Below are positions 44,008-52,902 of a stretch of DNA of 64,000 bases, in pieces (position 1 is the stretch's first letter; the number at the start of each line of letters is the position of its first letter). The position numbers and the translations under genes were made by a program. The DNA comes from Pseudomonas lutea (GTDB lineage: Bacteria; Pseudomonadota; Gammaproteobacteria; Pseudomonadales; Pseudomonadaceae): contig NZ_JRMB01000002.1 of assembly GCF_000759445.1 (NCBI RefSeq), positions 1,488,001 through 1,552,000 on the forward strand, written 5' to 3'. Below the pieces are notes generated by a model. It did not search any database. It was not told where the DNA came from and was given only the letters and a program-made list of their open reading frames with translations.

Positions 44008-46125
44008 ATGGCAAGTAAGCTGACCAATTTTCACGACGCCGTTCAGTCACTTAAACTTTATCGCAGAGCAGAATTGCCCGGACAAGACAATAACTCCGCG
44101 ATTGTGGAAAAATTATATGTAGACCCTTTGCCAAATGACCATGTATTTGAAACTGTTAGAATGCCAAACACGTCATTTATCATCGGAAGAAAGGGAACCG
44201 GCAAATCCACAATCTTTCAACGCCTACAGTATGAGTTAACCAAGGACAAGAAGAAGACATCTGCCTACGTCGACATTAAGACAATTTTCGAATCCTCTCA
44301 AGTTGACAGCCGCACACATGCAAAAATTGCAACTATGGATTTCGCACTTCCTCCGCAGGAGATCGAGCGAATTCTGCTGCTGAAATCATTTATTATATCG
44401 GTTATCGTTGAGATCAAGAAAGAACTGAAGAAAAGAACTGAAAGCTCATTTTGGGAAACAATAAAAGATTCGTTCTCCGGAAGCTTAGACGAATTATTTG
44501 AAGAGTTAGATGAGCTAATCGAAGAGATTGATGTCGAAAGATTTATTAGCGTTTTAGGCATAAAGCATGTTCAGGGTAAGCAGCAGGAAGAAAACATCCG
44601 ATCTAGCGGTGAAAATGCGGAGATCAAATTAAAGATTGATCCAAACCCGGTAGATTTCACTGTAGGCGGACAGCGCGCCTCTAGCACAAAAGATGCGTCA
44701 GAGATTAGCTATAGCGACATCCTAATAAGCGTTTTCGACATAAAGGACTTGCTTTCAAAGCTTAAGACCATATTGTCTAATTTGGGGGTGCGCCACCTAT
44801 ACATTCTAGTTGATGATTTTTCAGAGCTTCCAGAGGACGCAATGAAGGTTGTGGTCGACCTTCTACTTGCTCCTCTAAACAACTGGTCCGAAGAGTTTAT
44901 CAAGTTGAAGGTTGCAGCTTACCCAGGCCGAATCTATTATGGCCAAATTGACAAAACAAAAATCGACGAAGTGTATCTAGATATTTATAAGCTCTATGGA
45001 TCTAACGACGTTTCAACCATGGAGGATAATGCTACTGAATTTGTTCGTCGATTAGTTATGATGCGAATAAAGGTCTACAAGGCCGGAAAAGTAGCTGACT
45101 ACTTTGATTCCAATCTTGATGAAATTCTCAAAGAGTTGTTCTACGCGACGATGGGTAACCCTAGGATCATAGGCTACCTATTGCATTACTGTCACGAATC
45201 TCATCTGATTTATGATCGAAAAATCGGTGTAAGGGCCATTCAGCAAGCCGCCAAAAAATATTATGAAGACAAAATTGAAAGCTATTTCAGCCTTTCAAAG
45301 TTTTTACATGAATCATTCGGTGAAAAATCTTCAATATTTGGACTCAAAGAACTTCTTGAAATGCTTGTTGTTAGAGCAAAAGAACTTAGAAGCCACAGCT
45401 CAAGCGTATTTGACTCGATCAATGGTCGCCCCCCGACAAGCCATTTTCACGTTTCGGTGGCATATGAATCAATTCTTCAGACGTTAGAATTGAATTTTTT
45501 TCTTACAAAGTACTATGAAATGAGCGACAGAGATGGGAGAAAAGTCAGCGTCTACGCGATGAATTACGGTCTTTGTCAAAAGTACACTCTTGCTTTTGGT
45601 CGCCCCGGCCGGGAACGAGCGTATAGACTCTATTTTGTTGAGCGCGTCTTTGATTACTCCCCCCTGCTCCATAAGTATATGGCCAAAAATCAAGAGATAA
45701 TCTGTCAGGAGTGTGAGTTCAAGTACTCAATTGACGATCTAGAAGCGATTCGATGGAATAAAATGAAATGCCGAGAATGTGCCAGCGGTATTTGCGAAGT
45801 CGTAAACCTCTCTAAAAAGTATGAAAATGTATTAAGAGACGTGGATAAATCGCTGTTGCTGCCGGCAGCAGAACTCGGAATTCTACAAACTCTTCACTTG
45901 GGTACCGATGCTATGTTTGCTGGCGACATCGCATCAGAGTTGGATTGTTCTTACCAACTCATTGGCCGCAGAGGAAGATACCTACATGACAAAGGGCTCG
46001 TAGTGCGAGGAAAAAACGACGCGGGACGTCGCGTGTTCGCGATTACGGACTTAGCCGAGGAGTCATATTTTTCACAAGGCAGTGACGACGATCTAAGTGT
46101 CGAAACTGCCGATGACATGGATTGA
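44008..46125 (+). CDS. ORC/CDC6-like P-loop ATPase with zinc ribbon and winged helix, candidate defence gene
   Basis: 705 residues, strikingly AT-rich with many AAA/TTT codons compared with all neighbours. Walker A GRKGTGKST at 60-68; Walker B LYILVDD at 264-270; GNPR sensor-2-type motif at 383-386. Acidic helical insert at 155-180 (DELFEELDELIEEID). A zinc ribbon follows: CQEC at 566-569 and CREC at 588-591. A C-terminal winged helix (about 623-683) ends in an acidic tail. The layout fits the ORC-CDC6/Sll1717-like P-loop group often found in mobile elements; family naming is from memory. No ribosome binding site stronger than GGGA. Single gene between a truncated terminase and attR. Anti-phage or element-maintenance role is inferred only. 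Confidence 0.8.
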   Translation: MASKLTNFHDAVQSLKLYRRAELPGQDNNSAIVEKLYVDPLPNDHVFETVRMPNTSFIIGRKGTGKSTIFQRLQYELTKDKKKTSAYVDIKTIFESSQVDSRTHAKIATMDFALPPQEIERILLLKSFIISVIVEIKKELKKRTESSFWETIKDSFSGSLDELFEELDELIEEIDVERFISVLGIKHVQGKQQEENIRSSGENAEIKLKIDPNPVDFTVGGQRASSTKDASEISYSDILISVFDIKDLLSKLKTILSNLGVRHLYILVDDFSELPEDAMKVVVDLLLAPLNNWSEEFIKLKVAAYPGRIYYGQIDKTKIDEVYLDIYKLYGSNDVSTMEDNATEFVRRLVMMRIKVYKAGKVADYFDSNLDEILKELFYATMGNPRIIGYLLHYCHESHLIYDRKIGVRAIQQAAKKYYEDKIESYFSLSKFLHESFGEKSSIFGLKELLEMLVVRAKELRSHSSSVFDSINGRPPTSHFHVSVAYESILQTLELNFFLTKYYEMSDRDGRKVSVYAMNYGLCQKYTLAFGRPGRERAYRLYFVERVFDYSPLLHKYMAKNQEIICQECEFKYSIDDLEAIRWNKMKCRECASGICEVVNLSKKYENVLRDVDKSLLLPAAELGILQTLHLGTDAMFAGDIASELDCSYQLIGRRGRYLHDKGLVVRGKNDAGRRVFAITDLAEESYFSQGSDDDLSVETADDMD

Positions 46126-46507
46126 TAAGGATTTTAGAAAGGGGGTGACAACGCCTCCTTTTAAACCAACCCATGTGGGATACCTAGAGGTTATCCGTTA
46201 ACGTCACGCGCGTTCGTACCGCGGAAGCGTGCTCAGTGCTGCTGCATGACGAAGTGCGCTGTCGGAGGTGATGCTTCTGAAAACCTCGCCGCACCTAAAA
46301 TTTGCACTTGGCCGGCAACAGGCGTCTCTGTTGTTTTTTCTGCTATCACAACCGCGGACCACATCAACCCGCATGGTTCGCAGGCCCACAGACTGAGCAA
46401 ACACTAGCGTAACAACGGCTACAGGCCCCGTATACCTAGCCAGTCTTGGCGCATGCCCACGTAACAAGAACTTAGGTAACTCATTGATATATATATTAAC
46501 GATCTGT
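46126..46507. other. Right end of island, no intact gene
   Basis: A weak hairpin at 46139-46165 (AAAGG...CCTTTT) may end the ATPase gene. The rest has no supported gene; the complement of 46227-46400 keeps an open frame with a Cys-x-x-Cys pair that could be a gene remnant. No integrase fragment recognised. Confidence 0.5.
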
Positions 46508-46552
46508 CTTGTAATCAGTAGGTCCCGGGTTCGACTCCTGGTGCCGGCACCA
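46508..46552 (+). repeat. attR core (45-bp direct repeat)
   Basis: Exact copy of tRNA-Thr from the anticodon loop to CCA; lacks the 5' half, so it is not a functional tRNA. Confidence 0.93.
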
Positions 46553-46560
46553 GATTTAGC

Positions 46561-46593
46561 AAAAAGGCTCACCGAAAGGTGGGCCTTTTTTGT
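46561..46593. terminator. Original terminator of tRNA-Thr, now right of attR
   Basis: AAAAAGGCTCACC / GGTGGGCCTTTTTT hairpin with GAAA tetraloop. Confidence 0.8.
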
Positions 46594-46690
46594 TTGGCTC
46601 GATCCACCCTCCCCCGCTGACAACAAGCCAATACCGTTAGGCATACCGCCCCGCCAAACGCCCCAAACATCAGCCACGAAAAGCCACCCT

Positions 46691-47596
46691 TCACCGCAAC
46701 CCCTTCCCCTCAAACAACTCCACCAGCCACTCCACAAAAACCCTTACGCGCGCACTCAAATGTCGGTTAGGCGAATAAACGATGTAGATCGGGTTCGGCT
46801 CCAGCGACCAGTCTTCCAAAACCTGAACCATCGCCCCTGACTTGAGGTGCGGCTCTGCCATGAACATCAGTGTCTGCACCACGCCCATGCCTGCGAGCGC
46901 GGCGGCAAGCAGCGCGTTGGAGTCATTCACCGCCACGTAATAGTCAGCATCAACGGTGATGCGCTCACCCGCTTTGACGTATTCCACCGGTAGCCTGCGG
47001 TGGGTGCCTGCGAAAAAATAGCGGACCATCTGGTGGCCCTTTTCCAGGTCGCTTGGGTGTAAAGGCGTGCCGTGGCGGGCGAGATAGTCCGGCGTTGCGC
47101 AGGTGACGAAGGGCAGGCTACCCAGGCGGCGGGCGATGAGCGAAGGGTCGTTGAGCGTGCCGCCGCGAATGACGCAGTCGACGCGGTCACCCAACAGGTC
47201 GACGGGCCGGTCGCTTACGCCGATGTCCAGTTGCAGTTCGGGATAGCGTTTCTGGAAGTCCGGCAATGCGGGAAGGACCAGCATCGTTGCCATGGTAGAT
47301 CCCATGTCTACGCGCAACCGTCCATGGGGGCGCGCCTGAGCGCTGGCCAGATCCGATTCCGCTTCAAGCCACTGATCCACCACCCGCACCATGCGTTCGT
47401 AGTAGGCGGTGCCATCGTTGGTCAGCGAGATGCGCCGCGTGGTGCGGTTGAGCAGCTTGACACGCAGATGGCTCTCCAGCGACTGGAGGTGTTTGGTGAC
47501 GGTGTTGCGCGGAAGGTTCAGCGTCTGCGCGGCTTTGACGAAGCTCCCCGCTTGCACCACCTGGATGAACGCCTTAACGGCTGTGAAGTAATCCAC
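46691..47596 (-). CDS. LysR family transcriptional regulator
   Basis: 301 residues. N-terminal HTH: FIQVVQAGSFVKAAQTLNLPRNTVTKHLQSLE at 11-42; then the effector-binding domain with LRVDMGSTMATMLVLPALPDF and LDIGVSDRPVDLLGDRVDCVIRGG, typical of the CrgA-like subgroup. Diverges from the SDR gene at 47756 and is likely its regulator. First host gene after the island. Confidence 0.92.
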   Translation of the reverse strand: MDYFTAVKAFIQVVQAGSFVKAAQTLNLPRNTVTKHLQSLESHLRVKLLNRTTRRISLTNDGTAYYERMVRVVDQWLEAESDLASAQARPHGRLRVDMGSTMATMLVLPALPDFQKRYPELQLDIGVSDRPVDLLGDRVDCVIRGGTLNDPSLIARRLGSLPFVTCATPDYLARHGTPLHPSDLEKGHQMVRYFFAGTHRRLPVEYVKAGERITVDADYYVAVNDSNALLAAALAGMGVVQTLMFMAEPHLKSGAMVQVLEDWSLEPNPIYIVYSPNRHLSARVRVFVEWLVELFEGKGLR

Positions 47597-47755
47597 GCTA
47601 CGACTCGCTCAGCAAAACCTGTGCTTACTATTAGCACGCCTAGAGGAACAGTGGAGTCATTTTTAGGCGATTTATCCCGCTCTGACGATCTTTTACATTG
47701 ATCTCACCGAAACGCAGCGAGCCATCCCGGCTGGCGCTAACAGAGATCAAACGAA

Positions 47756-48505
47756 ATGACTCAGCATCTGAAAGGAAAAGTGGCACTGGTAACCGGCGGC
47801 TCACGTGGCATTGGCGCTGCGATCGCCAGGCGACTGGCCGCCGATGGCGCTCACGTCGCGTTCAGCTACGCAAAATCTGCGGAGCAGGCGCAGAGAGTGG
47901 TTGCCGACATTCAACGCCAGGGCGTGGAGGCGCTGGCGATTCAGGCTGACCAGGGCGATACCGCGCAAGTAACGGCGCTGGTGCAACAGGTCCATGCCCA
48001 CTTCGGCCGACTGGACATTCTGGTCAACAGCGCCGGGGTGTTCGTCACCGGTGCGGTGGACGCACCTGATGCCGATATCGCGGCGTTTGATCGCCAACAA
48101 GCCGTCAACGTCGGTGGCGTGGTCACCGCGGTACGCACTGCAGTGGGTCTGATGAATGATGGCGGCAGGATCATTTCTCTGGGGACAACGGGCGCCGACC
48201 ACGTGCCATTTCCAGGCGCTGCAGATTACATCGCCACCAAGGCGGCAATCGCGGCGTACAGCCGTGGTTGGGCTCGGGATCTGGGGCCGCGCAATATCAC
48301 GGTCAATGTCATTCAGCCTGGCGCCATCAACACCGAGATGAACCCTGAGACCGCCGGTCACGCGCCGTTCCTTGCAGGCCTCGCAGCACTGGGCCGCTAC
48401 GGTCAGCCCGAAGATATCGCCGCTGCCGTGTCGTTCCTCGCGGGCCCGGACGCTTCATACATCACTGGCGCAACACTCAATGTCGATGGCGGCCAGAGCG
48501 CCTGA
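47756..48505 (+). CDS. Short-chain dehydrogenase/reductase
   Basis: 249 residues, classical SDR. NAD(P) motif VTGGSRGIGAAIARRLA at 12-28, NSAGV at about 90, catalytic Tyr/Lys in YIATKAAIAAYSRG, and the C-terminal SYITGATLNVDGGQSA. Similar to FabG-like reductases, but the context (LysR divergent; quinone oxidoreductase next) suggests aldehyde/ketone or quinone chemistry rather than fatty acid synthesis. Confidence 0.92.
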   Translation: MTQHLKGKVALVTGGSRGIGAAIARRLAADGAHVAFSYAKSAEQAQRVVADIQRQGVEALAIQADQGDTAQVTALVQQVHAHFGRLDILVNSAGVFVTGAVDAPDADIAAFDRQQAVNVGGVVTAVRTAVGLMNDGGRIISLGTTGADHVPFPGAADYIATKAAIAAYSRGWARDLGPRNITVNVIQPGAINTEMNPETAGHAPFLAGLAALGRYGQPEDIAAAVSFLAGPDASYITGATLNVDGGQSA

Positions 48506-48607
48506 TCAATACACCACAAGCGAACTTACAGTCGGTGCGCCACGCTGCGTTCAGCGGTGCGGCGCGATTGGCTCGGGTTCTTACCAACGTTTTCCTCAGA
48601 GGCAGCC

Positions 48608-49570
48608 ATGAATCAACGCATCCGCATTTACCAACAGGGCACTCCCGCTGTGCTCACGTACGAAAGCTTCACGCTGGAAAAACCCGGACGTGGGCAAGTC
48701 GCGATACGCCATGAGGCGATTGGCGTGAACTACGTCGACACAATGTTCAGGGATGGCACATTCAAGATCCCGCTGCCGTTCAGCATGGGCGTCGAGGCCG
48801 CCGGTGTTGTCGAAGCAGTAGGCGCCGATGTGCAGCATCTTAAAACCGGTGATCGTGTCGGTTATTTCTTCGCGCCGGGCGCCTATGCAGACAGCCGAGT
48901 GATTGACGCCGCTGCGCTGATCAAGCTCCCGACCGATATTTCCAGCGAGCAGGCTGCAGGACTGCTTTCCAAAGGGCTGACGGCCTGGGCACTGGTCAAA
49001 CAGGTTCATGCTCTGCGGGCAGGCGAGACCGTTGTGGTGCATGGCGCGTCTGGTGGCGTCGGCACGTTGCTCACGCGTTGGGCCAAATCCATCGGCGCCA
49101 AAGTGATCGCTACCGTCGGCTCAGCAGCGAAGGCGCGGATCATCGAAAGCTGGGGCATCGATACGGTGCTGCGTTCGGACGAGCCCCACCTGGCAGAACG
49201 GATGAAAGCGGCAAATGGCGGTGCAGGCGTTGACGTGGTGTACGACCTCGTCGGGCGTCAGACCCTTGAGGCTTCGACCCACGCGCTACGAGACGGGGGT
49301 GATCTGGTCCACGTCGGCAACGCTTCCGGGATGGCAGCACCGGACAGCACGCTCTTGGCCGCGCGGGGCATTCGATATGTCCAGCCTTCTACGCCGCAGT
49401 ACGTCAATACCGAAAACCAGAACACGGCGGCATCCGAGGTCTTCGAGCGATTCCGCGAAGGGGCGTTGGGCCCGCTGGAGCTGTCACGCTACCGGCTGGA
49501 AGACGCAGTGCTGGCGCATCAGGCCATCGCGGCGCGCAAGCACACCGGATCGATCTTGTTGATGCCCTGA
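48608..49570 (+). CDS. NADPH:quinone oxidoreductase (zinc-independent MDR)
   Basis: 320 residues from ATG 48608. GroES-like domain with IGVNYVDTMFRDG near 35 and GVEAAGVVEAVGADV; Rossmann motif VVHGASGGVGTLLTRWAKSIGAKV near 145-168. No catalytic zinc Cys/His set, as in Qor. 102 bases after the SDR gene and probably in the same LysR-controlled unit. Confidence 0.92.
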   Translation: MNQRIRIYQQGTPAVLTYESFTLEKPGRGQVAIRHEAIGVNYVDTMFRDGTFKIPLPFSMGVEAAGVVEAVGADVQHLKTGDRVGYFFAPGAYADSRVIDAAALIKLPTDISSEQAAGLLSKGLTAWALVKQVHALRAGETVVVHGASGGVGTLLTRWAKSIGAKVIATVGSAAKARIIESWGIDTVLRSDEPHLAERMKAANGGAGVDVVYDLVGRQTLEASTHALRDGGDLVHVGNASGMAAPDSTLLAARGIRYVQPSTPQYVNTENQNTAASEVFERFREGALGPLELSRYRLEDAVLAHQAIAARKHTGSILLMP

Positions 49571-49693
49571 ACGTGTGCCGCCACCGCGCTTTTTTCCAGC
49601 CAATGGGCGGGTCTCATCGACCGTCTGAGCGAGTCATCGGTGCTGCGTCCGTTTCGCGTCTAGTCTCCTGTCTTCCCAATAGAAGGTCTTGCC

Positions 49694-50095
49694 ATGGCTC
49701 AATCACACGAAAACCCATCCGCCTCATCGGCACCCGACTTTAACGCGCTCCTGCGCGCGAACCTGGAACAGGTGTTCAACGAACGCGACGCCGACAAGCG
49801 CATTGCTGCCATCCAGCAGCTGTTCTCCGCCGAACCCAAGATGTACGAGCCCGAAGGCATCGTGACCGGGCAGGCCGCCATTTCCGACGTTGCAGGCGCG
49901 CTGCTTGAGCAGTTCGGTCCCGACTTTTCCTTCGTCGCCCAAGGCGTGGCGGTGGGGCATCATGGGATGGCTTACTTGCGCTGGCAGGCGGGGCCCAAGG
50001 AAGGTCCGGTGGTTGTCACGGGCGCCGATGTGGCGGAAGTCGTTGACGGCAAGATTGTCCGCTTGTGGGTATTGCTGGATCCGCCGGCGCAGTAA
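49694..50095 (+). CDS. NTF2/SnoaL-like protein
   Basis: 133 residues, a cone-shaped alpha+beta fold of the NTF2-like group: LEQVFNERDADKRIAAIQQLFSAEPKMYEPEGIVTG, then ISDVAGALLEQFGPDFSFV, and VDGKIVRLWVLLDPPAQ. AGAAGG ribosome binding site before ATG 49694. Often pairs with oxidoreductases; substrate unknown. Confidence 0.85.
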   Translation: MAQSHENPSASSAPDFNALLRANLEQVFNERDADKRIAAIQQLFSAEPKMYEPEGIVTGQAAISDVAGALLEQFGPDFSFVAQGVAVGHHGMAYLRWQAGPKEGPVVVTGADVAEVVDGKIVRLWVLLDPPAQ

Positions 50096-50259
50096 ATCCA
50101 CAGAGCATCTCCGGCATTCCCTACGTGATAGACAGTCGTGGGAGCCACGCGTGGAACCCAGGCGTGAAAGCGTCTGGCGTAAGGGGCGCGGTGAACCTTC
50201 GGCGGTGTCGGGGCTCAGTTGTGCAGAGTCACTCTTGCGATCGCCAAGAAGGATCTGTC

Positions 50260-52005
50260 ATGCCAAACCCTGCTCTTTCAGCCTTGCCTTCCCCTCGCGT
50301 GCAGCGTGAGCTGAGTGCGCGCGCGGTGCTCACGGGTGCAGTGCTGGGTATTTTGCTGACGCCGTCAAACGTCTACGCCGGGCTGAAGATCGGCTGGTCC
50401 TTCAACATGTCGATCATCGCTTTGCTGATCGGTTTTGGTGTGTGGCAAGGCCTGGCCAGGAATCGGAACAGCGGGCCTGCATGGTCGCTGCATGAAAGCA
50501 ATATCAACCAGACGGTGGCGTCGGCAGCGGCCTCGATTATCTCCGGCGGTCTGGTCGCGCCGATCCCGGCTTACACGCTGCTGACCGGTAACCAGCTCGA
50601 CCCATTGCCGATGATGGCCTGGGTGTTTTCCGTGAGCTTTTTGGGCATCTGGATCGCGTGGTACCTGCGCCCTACCTTGCTGAATGATCATGGCCTGACC
50701 TTCCCCGAGGGCATGGCAACGCTGGAAACCCTGCAGCATATTTATAACCACGGACAAGAAGCCGTGGCGCGGATCAAGGTCTTGTCCGTGGCCGCATTGC
50801 TGTCCGGCGGTTTGAAATGGGTCGACGAGTTTGTCTGGGCAATCCCGCGCTGGGCGCCCACCCCAGCTCTGGAGCGCCTGACATTCACGCTGGACCCTTC
50901 GCTGTTACTCATCGGCTTCGGCGGCATCATCGGCATACGCGTGGGCCTGACGCTGTTGCTCGGCGCGGCACTGGCATGGGGCGGGCTCGCGCCGTTTCTC
51001 ATCGACCACGCGTTGGTGGTGCTCGCGCCGAATGCCAGCGGTCCGCAATTTGCCAAACTGGTGGAATGGCTGTTATGGCCGGGCGTGAGTTTGATAGTGT
51101 GCGCGACCCTCACATCATTGGCGGTGCGGCTGTTTCAAGTGCCCAAGCGCATGCCAGCCGATCAAGGTCCGCGCGCCAAAGTACGCTTCTCGCCCATGCC
51201 CGCGCTGGGGATGCTGCTCGCCGTCGCTTTGGTGGTGTTTCTGCAGGCCCAGTTGTTTGACATTGACCTGTGGATGGCGCTGCTGAGCATTCCGTTGGCA
51301 ATTTGCCTGGCGGTGGTCGCCGCGCGAGTCGTGGGCGCCACAGGGATTGCACCGATTGGCGCCATCGGCAAGCTGTCGCAGCTGAGCTTTGGCTTGATTG
51401 CGCCGGGTCAGGTCGGCATCAATCTGATGAGCGCCAATACGGCCGGCGGCGCGGCGGGCCAATCCACCGACTTGATGAACGACTTCAAGGTCGGTCTCGC
51501 CATTGGCGCGACGCCGCACAAGCAACTCATTGCCCAGTGCATCGGCATTTCCATTGGCAGCGTGGTCGGCGTTCTGGTGTATCTGGCCCTGATCCCAGAC
51601 CCGCAGACGATGTTGCTCACCGAGCAATGGCCGGCGCCTGCCGTTGCGACCTGGAAGGCAGTGGCGCAAACGCTGACGCACGGGCTTGCGTCACTGTCGA
51701 CCGAAGTGCGTTGGGCAATCGTGATCGGCAGCGTGTGTGGCGTGCTGCTCGGCGCTTTGGATAGCCTGCTGCCGCAACGCGCCGCCCGCTGGCTGCCGAG
51801 CACCGCCGCATTGGGGCTGGCATTTGTTTTACCGGCCTCCACCTCGGTGATGATGGGACTGGGCGCAGTATTGACCTGGCTGGTCAGCTGCCGCTGGCCG
51901 AGCATCACCGAGCGCTTTGCGATCACTGCGGCGGCGGACCTGATCGCGGGAGAGAGCATCACCGGCGTGGGTGCGTCTTTCTGGGAGATGCTGCGCAACG
52001 TGTAA
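50260..52005 (+). CDS. OPT family oligopeptide/metal-chelate transporter
   Basis: 581 residues from ATG 50260 with AAGAAGGA upstream. About fourteen hydrophobic spans. RAVLTGAVLGILLTPSNVYAGLKIGWSFN is the OPT opening; QTVASAAASIISGGLVAPIPA and GIAPIGAIGKLSQLSFGLIAPGQVGINLMSANTAGGAAGQSTDLMNDFKVG are conserved OPT stretches. Shorter than most bacterial OPTs (640-700). Likely takes up small peptides with the amidase-like gene following. Confidence 0.88.
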   Translation: MPNPALSALPSPRVQRELSARAVLTGAVLGILLTPSNVYAGLKIGWSFNMSIIALLIGFGVWQGLARNRNSGPAWSLHESNINQTVASAAASIISGGLVAPIPAYTLLTGNQLDPLPMMAWVFSVSFLGIWIAWYLRPTLLNDHGLTFPEGMATLETLQHIYNHGQEAVARIKVLSVAALLSGGLKWVDEFVWAIPRWAPTPALERLTFTLDPSLLLIGFGGIIGIRVGLTLLLGAALAWGGLAPFLIDHALVVLAPNASGPQFAKLVEWLLWPGVSLIVCATLTSLAVRLFQVPKRMPADQGPRAKVRFSPMPALGMLLAVALVVFLQAQLFDIDLWMALLSIPLAICLAVVAARVVGATGIAPIGAIGKLSQLSFGLIAPGQVGINLMSANTAGGAAGQSTDLMNDFKVGLAIGATPHKQLIAQCIGISIGSVVGVLVYLALIPDPQTMLLTEQWPAPAVATWKAVAQTLTHGLASLSTEVRWAIVIGSVCGVLLGALDSLLPQRAARWLPSTAALGLAFVLPASTSVMMGLGAVLTWLVSCRWPSITERFAITAAADLIAGESITGVGASFWEMLRNV

Positions 52006-52056
52006 GCCGGGCGGCGGATCATGCTTTACTGACGCTCATTTAAGCCGGGAAGCTTT

Positions 52057-52818
52057 ATGACTGACCTCGACCTATGCGCCGCCCAATATTGCTCCGTGGC
52101 AGGCGACCTCAATGTCAACCTCGACCGACATGCTCAGTTCATGCGGCTTGCCGCCCATCACGGCGTGAAATTCCTCTTGTTCCCGGAGCTTTCATTGACC
52201 GGTTACGAGCCCTCGCTCGCCAGCGAGCTTGCCCTTAGCGCTGACTCCGAACTGCTTCAACCGCTGCGAGACCTGGCGAAACAGTCAGGGATGACCACTG
52301 TGGTCGGCGTTCCTCTGCGCCAGGCGGGGGCGGAAGCAGTCTTCATTGGCGCATTGGTGTTTGGCGCTGATGGTTCACAAATCACCTACACCAAACAGTA
52401 CCTTCATCCAGGCGAAGAGGTCGTTTTCAGTCCGGGCCAAGGCGGCCCGCTGCTGGCAGTCAGCGGTGAGAAAATCGCGCTGTCAGTGTGCGCGGATTTC
52501 AGTCATGCCAGTCACGCAGAGGCTGCCGCGCAGGCAGGCGCCGGTATCTACGCCGCCAGCGTGTTGATCAGCAACAACGGCTACGCGCACGACAGTGCTT
52601 TGCTGCGGGGCTACGCGCAGCAACATGCCTTTGGCGTGTTGATGGCCAACCACGGCGGGCCTTCTGGAGGATGGGCCTGCGCCGGGCGCAGCGCGTTCTG
52701 GTCGCCGAATGGGGAACATATCGTGAGCGCGACCGGAACGGGGGACTGCCTGGTCATTGCGCGCAGGCGGCAAGGGGTTTGGGAAGGTGAAGTTGTCGCG
52801 CATTCGTTTGGCGCATGA
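52057..52818 (+). CDS. Carbon-nitrogen hydrolase (nitrilase superfamily)
   Basis: 253 residues. The catalytic Glu is in FLLFPELSLTGY, the Lys in TYTKQYLHPGEE, and the Cys in ALSVCADFSHASHA, the full E-K-C triad. Probably an amidase for a small amide; follows the OPT gene by 51 bases. Confidence 0.9.
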   Translation: MTDLDLCAAQYCSVAGDLNVNLDRHAQFMRLAAHHGVKFLLFPELSLTGYEPSLASELALSADSELLQPLRDLAKQSGMTTVVGVPLRQAGAEAVFIGALVFGADGSQITYTKQYLHPGEEVVFSPGQGGPLLAVSGEKIALSVCADFSHASHAEAAAQAGAGIYAASVLISNNGYAHDSALLRGYAQQHAFGVLMANHGGPSGGWACAGRSAFWSPNGEHIVSATGTGDCLVIARRRQGVWEGEVVAHSFGA

Positions 52819-52902
52819 ACCAGCGGGCCTCAAGCAGCTGCAAAACATGATGAAGAGTCCCGCCGAGGGCCCGAACGCCAGGCCCAAAGCGGTATTCGGA
52901 AA

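Noticed and set aside
46204..46737. 177-codon leftward open frame
   Set aside because: It crosses the attR repeat and the terminator, so it cannot be an old gene; part may be a remnant but there is no supportive motif.
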